From contig DASWVC010000227.1 in the NCBI GenBank assembly GCA_036401335.1, positions 1 to 11,902 of the forward strand: a stretch of 11,902 nucleotides of DNA, read 5' to 3'. Positions 8,101 through 11,902 of the stretch are shown here, one piece after another (the first letter of the stretch is position 1; each line of letters opens with the position of its first letter). The position numbers and the translations under genes are program-made. Under the pieces are notes generated by a model. It searched no databases, was not told where the DNA came from, and worked only from the letters and a program-made list of their open reading frames with translations. Origin of the DNA: DASWVC01 sp036401335 (lineage in GTDB: Bacteria > Verrucomicrobiota > Verrucomicrobiia > Chthoniobacterales > JAFAMB01).

Positions 8101-8180
8101 AACATGAGGTCAGCGTCGCTTGACGGGCCGCCTCTCGCATTACCACTTTCGTTCCACTCGACGAAGTTCGATGTGTTCAT
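5178..8180 (-). CDS. Multi-PAS/GAF sensor histidine kinase
   Basis: 1000-residue soluble kinase; no signal peptide or membrane helix is visible, so it should sense cytoplasmic or diffusible cues. In order: PAS 1 (about 24-146), PAS 2 (153-276), coiled coil (272-325), GAF (325-487), PAS 3 (495-618), PAS 4 (633-750), HisKA dimer/phospho-acceptor domain (765-835), and HATPase (875-992). The phospho-acceptor is H779 in SHEFRTPLG. ATP-binding boxes are visible: N box NLLTNAVKYS (N893/N897), G1 SDQGIGIP (D925), an F-box-like FSAFHRG and G2 GTGLGLVIVK (953 on). There is no attached receiver; the response regulator is the separate gene 76 bases downstream. PAS 1-3 share an unusual common segment (PDG or PGG, then RFEW, RRxDG, PLE-like). 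AGGA five bases before the ATG supports the start. No ligand or cofactor can be read from the sequence; I see no heme or flavin signature. Confidence 0.93.
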   Translation of the reverse strand: MNTSNFVEWNESGNARGGPSSDADLMFRLLFERTTDAIWLFDPGTATMVDCNAATVALMRCRCRADLIGKRGEDLSPPVQPDGSPSGEVAARRIAETLQNGNSRFEWTARRFDGAMVPLEVTATAIVRDGKPLFVLVARDLTERKQAEAALLESEARFRSLFERSADAMSLFDPQTGRFTESNDAFARQTGAPHRGALGNVSPVEISPERQPDGQLSRDKALEMVKLALTQGSHRFEWLSRRYDGGKLPLDIVLTAIPFGERTLLFVVSRDISGHKRAENEIRQLNASLEKRVTERTVELVRSNDQLKGAEEALRKRSERVQKHRDVLLELAQADKADLNQALEKICSLSAATLEVARVSYWALQENGSAIVCEALHLHSTESLDEQCKGIRLGFADCPAYFEALATNRPIVADRAVEHSATSGLTDSYLKPLGISSMLDAPVWVGGEVVGVLCHEHTGPARDWLAEDIDFASSVAAMVSLALQECLRARSERRLRESEEKFRALFEGTSQAVLLHDETGILEANPSWSRLLGYSVLQEVVGKHPAELSAPIQPGGERAEVLATKHIATALAQGSARFEWVTLRRDGTELPMEVFLTPIQLGGRQLIQAVCNDITERKRAEVELRESERRLRESEARFSTAFRASPLNITILRLSDARFVEANEAFVRWFGLERDRLLGHDSRELAMWVNPEDREKFLADLRRHGSLREVECQLRSRHGTVHTLLQSADIIEINREPHILVFGLDITQRKQAEADLLRTLAREKEFGQLRSNFVSMVSHEFRTPLGIIQSSAEILEDYFEQLEPAERREHLQSIRKNTNRMAGLMEEALLIGSLEAGRLEFKPSLLELPSFVRRLVEEVLSATGRRCPVQASLSGMHSEIQADERLLRHIFMNLLTNAVKYSEAGQAVRLNVGRTGPEMVCAISDQGIGIPETDQKWLFSAFHRGHNVADRPGTGLGLVIVKRCVDLHGGKIKVWSELGKGTTVTVRLPRCCPESAAAGA

Positions 8181-8223
8181 CCCGGTCCTGTTATCGTCAA
8201 TGAATCGCTCTTAACGTCCGTGC

Positions 8224-8268
8224 CGCGCAAAAGCTGCGCGTTGTTGATTCCCAGCGCCGATGCGGCGC
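8224..8268. promoter_or_regulatory. Two adjacent perfect hairpins upstream of the kinase gene
   Basis: CGCGCA (8224-8229) pairs with TGCGCG (8235-8240) over a five-base loop. Then GCGCCG (8254-8259) pairs with CGGCGC (8263-8268) over an ATG loop. They start 44 bases upstream of the kinase start codon, so they could lie in the kinase mRNA leader or flank its promoter. There is no T-run. Confidence 0.35.
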
Positions 8269-8384
8269 GCTCAATTCAAACCCACTGCCGAACCGACGCT
8301 AAGGGCGCCGAAACTGCACCTTACCTCAACCGGTCCTCGCCGCACCCAGAAACTCTCACCTTACCGCTGCTTTCCTCACCGCGG

Positions 8385-8418
8385 GCGCTGGATCTTTAGT
8401 TCCATTTACGATTGGCCG
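8385..8418 (+). repeat. 34-base dispersed repeat, copy B
   Basis: Second copy of the repeat at 3818-3851 (28 of 34 identical, same orientation). It lies in the divergent intergenic stretch, 111 bases before the oxidase start. Confidence 0.5.
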
Positions 8419-8528
8419 GTGGATGCGCGAAAAATAGGGCCCTGCTTATCGCCGCATCCGTTTGATCCCTTGTAAATCCCCAAGCGTCCACCAACTAACT
8501 CGCATCACCCAACAAACTTAATCAAAAA

Positions 8529-10037
8529 ATGAGCTCAACCACCCCACTCCAAGCGACGGTCCGCGTCGACCCAACTTCCGTTAACCCCGATGGGCCCAGA
8601 CACCTCAGCATAACGGCTGACAATCGAAGCGAAAACGGCATGGTAACCGTACCCAAGAATGCCATCGATAATCTGAAGAACGAACTGAAGGGCCAGATCG
8701 TTCAACCAAGCGACTCGTGTTATGACGAGGTACGCCAGGTCTGGAATGCGATGATTGACCGGCGGCCTGCTTTCATCGTCCGCTGTATGGAAGCCCATGA
8801 CGTTCCACCTGCGGTCTTGTTCGCGCGTGCGCATGGACTCGAACTCTCCGTTCGCGGTGCCGGACATAACATTGCGGGGAACGCCCTGTGCGATCACGGC
8901 GTCATGATTGACTTTTCAACCATGAGAAAGGTCCGCGTGGATGCCGAGAAGAAGCGTGCCTACATCGAACCCGGGGCGACCCTGGCTGATTTTGACGAGG
9001 CGGCACAGGCCTACGGATTGGCCACGCCGACAGGAATCAACTCTACCACCGGGATCGCCGGGCTGACGTTAGGCGGCGGATTCGGTTGGTTAACCCGCAA
9101 ATACGGCATGACCATCGACAACCTGGTTTCCGTCGATGCGGTCACTGCGGATGGCAAGAAGATCCGAGCCAGCGAACACGAAAACGCCGACCTGTTTTGG
9201 GCCCTGCGCGGCGGCGGCGGTAACTTTGCCGTGGTCACCCAGTTCGAATTCAAGCTTCATGAGGCAGGTCCTGAAATCCTGGCCGGGTTGATCGTTTTCC
9301 CGTTTGATCAGGCAAAACAGGTGCTGACGCAATACCGTGAGTTTGTAAAATCGGCGCCGGAGGAGCTCAACGTGTGGGCCGTTCTGCGCAAGGCGCCGCC
9401 CTTGCCGTTTCTTCCTGAGGCGGTGCACGGCAAAGAGGTCCTGGTGCTCGTCCCCTTCTACGTTGGGGATGTTGCTGAAGGCAGAAACCTCATTGAACCA
9501 TTGCGTCGCTTTGGAACTCCTCACGGTGAACACGTCGGTGCTCAGCCGTACACGCAATGGCAGCAAGCATTCGATCCGCTGCTGACGCCGGGCTCAAGGA
9601 ACTATTGGAAATCCCACAACTTCACGGAACTCAGTGACGGCGTGCTGGATTCTATGATCGAGTTTGCAGGCAAGCTGCCCTCGCCCCAATGCGAGATCTT
9701 CATCGGTCTCATCGCCGGCGCAGCCAATCGCGTACCCGCAGATGCCACGGCCTACCGTCATCGGGACGCAAAGTTTGTGCTCAACGTGCACGGGCGTTGG
9801 GAGGAGCGGACCGACGATGAGCGGTGCATCGCTTGGGCACGCGCGTTCTTCCAAGCGTCTGCCCCCTACGCCTCGGCGGGTGCCTACGTGAATTTTATGA
9901 CGGAAGAAGAAGGCGATCGGGTCGCCGCCGCTTACGGCGCCAATTACGATCGGCTGGCCCGGATCAAAAGGCAGTACGATCCGGACAACCTCTTCCATCT
10001 GAACCAGAACATCAAACCGTCGTCCCGGCAGCGTTAG
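8529..10037 (+). CDS. FAD-linked oxidoreductase of the berberine-bridge (BBE) type
   Basis: 502-residue flavoprotein oxidase of the FAD_binding_4 plus BBE family, which oxidises alcohols, sugars or natural-product intermediates with O2. Residues about 75-245 form the FAD domain: RPAFIVRC, the ELSVRGAGHNIAGNAL segment with H113 (the histidine that typically carries covalent FAD), INSTTGIAGLTLGGGFGWL, and DLFWALRGGGGNFAVVT. The second covalent-link cysteine of plant BBE (GVCPTVG) is replaced here by N171 in GINSTTG, so the flavin is probably held by one bond. The BBE C-terminal domain ends in YVNFMTEEEG through YDPDNLFHLNQNI. The substrate domain (about 250-440) is as expected. The first 37 residues are poorly conserved-looking; an in-frame ATG at 8640 (residue 38) is an alternative start. 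No signal peptide or Shine-Dalgarno is visible. The nearby adenylation-domain gene suggests, but does not prove, a tailoring role. Confidence 0.9.
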   Translation: MSSTTPLQATVRVDPTSVNPDGPRHLSITADNRSENGMVTVPKNAIDNLKNELKGQIVQPSDSCYDEVRQVWNAMIDRRPAFIVRCMEAHDVPPAVLFARAHGLELSVRGAGHNIAGNALCDHGVMIDFSTMRKVRVDAEKKRAYIEPGATLADFDEAAQAYGLATPTGINSTTGIAGLTLGGGFGWLTRKYGMTIDNLVSVDAVTADGKKIRASEHENADLFWALRGGGGNFAVVTQFEFKLHEAGPEILAGLIVFPFDQAKQVLTQYREFVKSAPEELNVWAVLRKAPPLPFLPEAVHGKEVLVLVPFYVGDVAEGRNLIEPLRRFGTPHGEHVGAQPYTQWQQAFDPLLTPGSRNYWKSHNFTELSDGVLDSMIEFAGKLPSPQCEIFIGLIAGAANRVPADATAYRHRDAKFVLNVHGRWEERTDDERCIAWARAFFQASAPYASAGAYVNFMTEEEGDRVAAAYGANYDRLARIKRQYDPDNLFHLNQNIKPSSRQR

Positions 10038-10042
10038 AGGTC

Positions 10043-10516
10043 CTACGAGGAGGGTTCTCCAGAATAATTTTTGTACAGATCGGCCCCTAATTTGAGCAAG
10101 GCCTTGTCGGCGGCGGCGCCCGCGATATTCGTCATCAGGACGAACCCGAAATCCGTTTCCGGCCAGAACATCGCGATAGCCAGGTTCATGCCGTTCGATC
10201 CGCTGTGGGTTACCACCGGCGCCGGCGCCCAATCCAGGGTGACCTGTGCCCAGCCGAGCGAATACCCGCCTGTCTTGGGCGTGCCGGGCGGCGCGTTTTC
10301 ACGCAGTCCGGTGTCGATCACGGGGTGGTGGAGCCTTTTGATGGTGTCGGACGACACCAGGGCAGGCGGACGCTTGCCCTCTCCGGCGTGCCAAGCCACC
10401 CATTTCGCAAAGTCCAGTACCGACAAGTGGAGGGTGCCGGCCACGCCGCAAGCTGTGACGACTCCTTTTTTGAAAACGGCGGCGGTGTGGAGCTGTCCTC
10501 TGGGCAGGAACAACAT
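10043..10516 (-). pseudogene. C-terminal remnant of a beta-lactamase-family serine hydrolase
   Basis: 157 codons corresponding only to the C-terminal part of a class C-like / esterase-type serine hydrolase. Visible landmarks are GVAGTLHLSVLDFAKWV (24-40), the GYSLGW strand (84-89), the HSGSN motif (104-108) that takes the place of KTG, and FGFVLMTNIAGAAAD. Full-length family members have about 350-400 residues, with SxxK and YxN catalytic motifs in the missing N-terminal half. Neither motif is visible upstream on this strand, and an in-frame stop lies at 10532-10534. A short matching tail may continue in another frame to about 10590, implying a frameshift, but this is weak. The fragment converges on the oxidase gene with five bases between stop codons. 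Without the nucleophile it cannot be catalytic, so it is best read as a decayed gene. Confidence 0.75.
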
Positions 10517-10627
10517 CCGTTTGGTTGCCCATCATCGAGGCCCTGCACCCGTTGGCGCTCCGCTCGCAACGACTGATCTCCTCGCGGCTGTTCAATGACG
10601 GCACGAACCTGACGATGCTATACCCTG

Positions 10628-10720
10628 ATGAGCAAACTCCCAAATGATCCGCCGCTGTGCAGCCCCTGCAAACAGATCTCCATCGCCTGCCCAAAATGCG
10701 GCGAGCACGACGACACGTGA
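10628..10720 (+). CDS. Tiny ORF with two CxxC pairs (possible zinc-knuckle peptide)
   Basis: 30 codons from ATG to TGA. The product reads CSPC, then six residues, then CPKCGEHDD: two CxxC pairs as in zinc-ribbon knuckles, plus a His and two Asp at the end. It begins 88 bases before the adenylation-domain gene region proper and on the same strand. Four cysteines so arranged in 30 residues is suggestive, but a frame this short can arise by chance, and there is no Shine-Dalgarno. It could equally be a remnant of a zinc-ribbon gene. Confidence 0.25.
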   Translation: MSKLPNDPPLCSPCKQISIACPKCGEHDDT

Positions 10721-10722
10721 TC

Positions 10723-10788
10723 CGCGTCTTTTGACACCGACGTGATCCTGGCAGAAACACGACGGAAGCGTCTTTCCCAAAAGACGCG
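10723..10788 (+). promoter_or_regulatory. Competing hairpins in the leader of the adenylation-domain gene
   Basis: GCGTCTTT occurs at 10724-10731 and again at 10768-10775. A single complementary arm, AAAAGACGCG, lies at 10779-10788. The distal copy can pair over ten bases (10723-10732 with 10779-10788), while the proximal copy makes a perfect eight-base stem with a four-base loop (10768-10775 with 10780-10787). The two pairings exclude one another, and the arm ends 20 bases before the start codon. No T-run follows. Confidence 0.35.
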
Positions 10789-10808
10789 CTCACCGGACTC
10801 CCCCGAAC

Positions 10809-11902
10809 ATGACACGAACGCCTCCCTCCGGATTTCTCGCACCGTCCAAGCCTTGCCCGGGTATTCGGCAGCTTTTTGAAAAACAGGTGGAACTCACTCC
10901 GGACCGTGTCGCGGTCGTTTTCGGCGACCGGCAACTAACTTATCGCGCACTGGATCAACAAGCCAATCAGTTCGCCCGCTACCTCACAAAGTCAGGCGTC
11001 GCCGCCGAAACGCCGGTAGGCATCTTCATGGAACGTTCCATCGAAATGGTCGTCGCGACCTGGGGCATCTTTAAATCGGGTGGCGCTTACGTCCCGTTGG
11101 ACACGGCACATCCCACCGGCAGGTTAGCCGGCATGATCGAGGACGCGTGCGTGCGTCTGGTTGTGACCGATTCGCGGCTGAAGGACCGCCTTCCCGTACA
11201 CGGCGTGCAATTGATATGTCCGGAAGAGGCTGCTGCCGCCATTGCCCAGGAACCCGCAGGAGCGATCGAGAATGCTTCGCATCCTGACCGTCTGGCTTAC
11301 CTGGTGTATACGTCAGGTTCCACCGGCCAGCCGAAAGGAGTGTTAATCCCGGATCGCGCCTTTGCACGATGCAAGTTTTGGGCGAAGGAAGTTTTCCAGT
11401 TCACCCCGGACGATCGCTTCCTGTTCAAATCGGTGCGAGCACCGGAAGAACTCTTCTTTCCGCTTTTCAGCGGGGCGCTTTTGGTGATCGCTCCTCCTGG
11501 CGCCGAGCACGATGTCCCGCTGCTCATCAGAACGCTTATAAGGCACCGCATCACGGCTGCCGGCTTCCCACCTGCCTTGTTAGGCTTGCTACTGGATGAG
11601 GCGAACTTGGAAGGGTGCCACTGGCTGAAGCACGTCCTTTGTGCCGGCGAAGCCCTGCCCGCTGATTTACCGCGCCGGTTCCTTGCCCGCTCCACGGCAA
11701 GTCTCTACAACTTTTATGGGTTGGCGGAGGCTCCCTTCACCACGCTGTGGCGCTGCCGGCCGGACGACAACCGCCCGGTCGTCCCAATCGGCAAACCAGT
11801 CGATGCCGAGGTCTACCTGCTCAACCCGGACCTGCAACCGGTTGCTCCGGGTGAAGTCGGGGAAATTTATATCGGCGGGCCCGGGCTGGCCCGGGGCTAC
11901 TT
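10809..11902 (+). CDS. Nonribosomal peptide synthetase adenylation domain, N-terminal, cut by the window edge
   Basis: 364 codons in frame from ATG to the right edge, with no stop. It activates a carboxylic acid as acyl-AMP for loading on a carrier protein. Motifs: A1 LTYRALDQQANQ (43 on), A2 FKSGGAYVPLD (88-98), A3 LAYLVYTSGSTGQPKG (162-177, the P-loop), an A5 equivalent YNFYGLAEA (300-308, normally NxYGPTE), and GEVGEIYIGGPGLARGY near the edge. No condensation domain precedes it, so this is an initiation module or a stand-alone ligase. A4 is abnormal: the usual FDxSxxE is replaced by SVRAPEE (208-214), apparently about four residues shorter. There is no Asp between 203 and 234, so the residue that normally pairs with the substrate alpha-amino group is absent. 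ATG 10809 is chosen because A-domain homology begins about 17 residues later; no Shine-Dalgarno is visible. Confidence 0.9.
   Translation, partial: MTRTPPSGFLAPSKPCPGIRQLFEKQVELTPDRVAVVFGDRQLTYRALDQQANQFARYLTKSGVAAETPVGIFMERSIEMVVATWGIFKSGGAYVPLDTAHPTGRLAGMIEDACVRLVVTDSRLKDRLPVHGVQLICPEEAAAAIAQEPAGAIENASHPDRLAYLVYTSGSTGQPKGVLIPDRAFARCKFWAKEVFQFTPDDRFLFKSVRAPEELFFPLFSGALLVIAPPGAEHDVPLLIRTLIRHRITAAGFPPALLGLLLDEANLEGCHWLKHVLCAGEALPADLPRRFLARSTASLYNFYGLAEAPFTTLWRCRPDDNRPVVPIGKPVDAEVYLLNPDLQPVAPGEVGEIYIGGPGLARGY

Larger units (their letters stand above)
8181..8528. other. Divergent intergenic stretch between kinase and oxidase genes
   Basis: 348 bases that must hold the promoters of the minus-strand kinase operon and the plus-strand oxidase. 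It contains two tight hairpins (8224-8268), repeat copy B (8385-8418) and, from about 8478 to the oxidase start, a G-poor leader with three G's in about 50 bases. A 71-codon open frame (8260-8475) is not convincing as a gene: it is Pro/Arg-rich and crosses both the repeat and a hairpin. I could not place -35/-10 boxes with confidence. Confidence 0.5.

Noticed and set aside
10299..10934. 211-codon minus-strand open frame across the hydrolase remnant and the NRPS start
   Set aside because: Arg/Cys-rich, no domain, and it overlaps two recognisable coding sequences in other frames.
1..11902. tRNA, rRNA, CRISPR array, insertion sequence or phage attachment site
   Set aside because: No tRNA-like cloverleaf ends, no regular spaced repeats, no transposase or integrase motifs, and no terminal inverted repeats flanking any gene were seen.

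Overview
This is an accessory stretch of a moderately GC-rich bacterial chromosome, probably from a soil or other environmental Gram-negative organism. Several plus-strand genes start after A/C-rich, G-poor leaders without an obvious Shine-Dalgarno. That, together with the mix of a multi-PAS kinase, a large MscS channel, a berberine-bridge-type oxidase and an NRPS, would fit Verrucomicrobiota or Acidobacteriota. Nothing in the window proves a phylum. No rRNA, tRNA, CRISPR array, transposase or integrase is visible.

Region 1 (1-1015) holds a SnoaL/NTF2-fold protein cut by the left edge, then a short dinucleotide-binding protein. The latter looks like a mosaic: a short-chain-dehydrogenase start, the body of an F420-dependent NADP reductase-like protein, and that family's C-terminal tail with the middle missing. 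Region 2 (1016-4465) is an untranslated stretch with hairpins, a 789-residue MscS-family channel with a signal peptide and a long periplasmic part, a second gene-poor stretch, and a small one-helix membrane protein.

Region 3 (4466-8180, minus strand) is a two-component pair. A soluble 1000-residue histidine kinase (PAS-PAS-coiled coil-GAF-PAS-PAS-HisKA-HATPase) comes first, and 76 bases downstream lies a Rec-LuxR response regulator, with an 18-base perfect palindrome between them.

Region 4 (8181-11902) starts with a 348-base gap, then a berberine-bridge-type FAD oxidase. Convergent to it is the C-terminal remnant of a beta-lactamase-fold serine hydrolase. After a tiny four-cysteine ORF and a pair of competing hairpins comes an adenylation domain, with no condensation domain before it, which runs off the right edge. 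The oxidase and this A-domain protein may mark the edge of a natural-product cluster continuing to the right. The A domain lacks the aspartate that normally holds the substrate amino group, so its substrate may not be an ordinary alpha-amino acid.

A 34-base dispersed repeat occurs in two of the intergenic stretches (3818-3851 and 8385-8418). I see no evidence tying the kinase pair or the channel functionally to the oxidase or NRPS.
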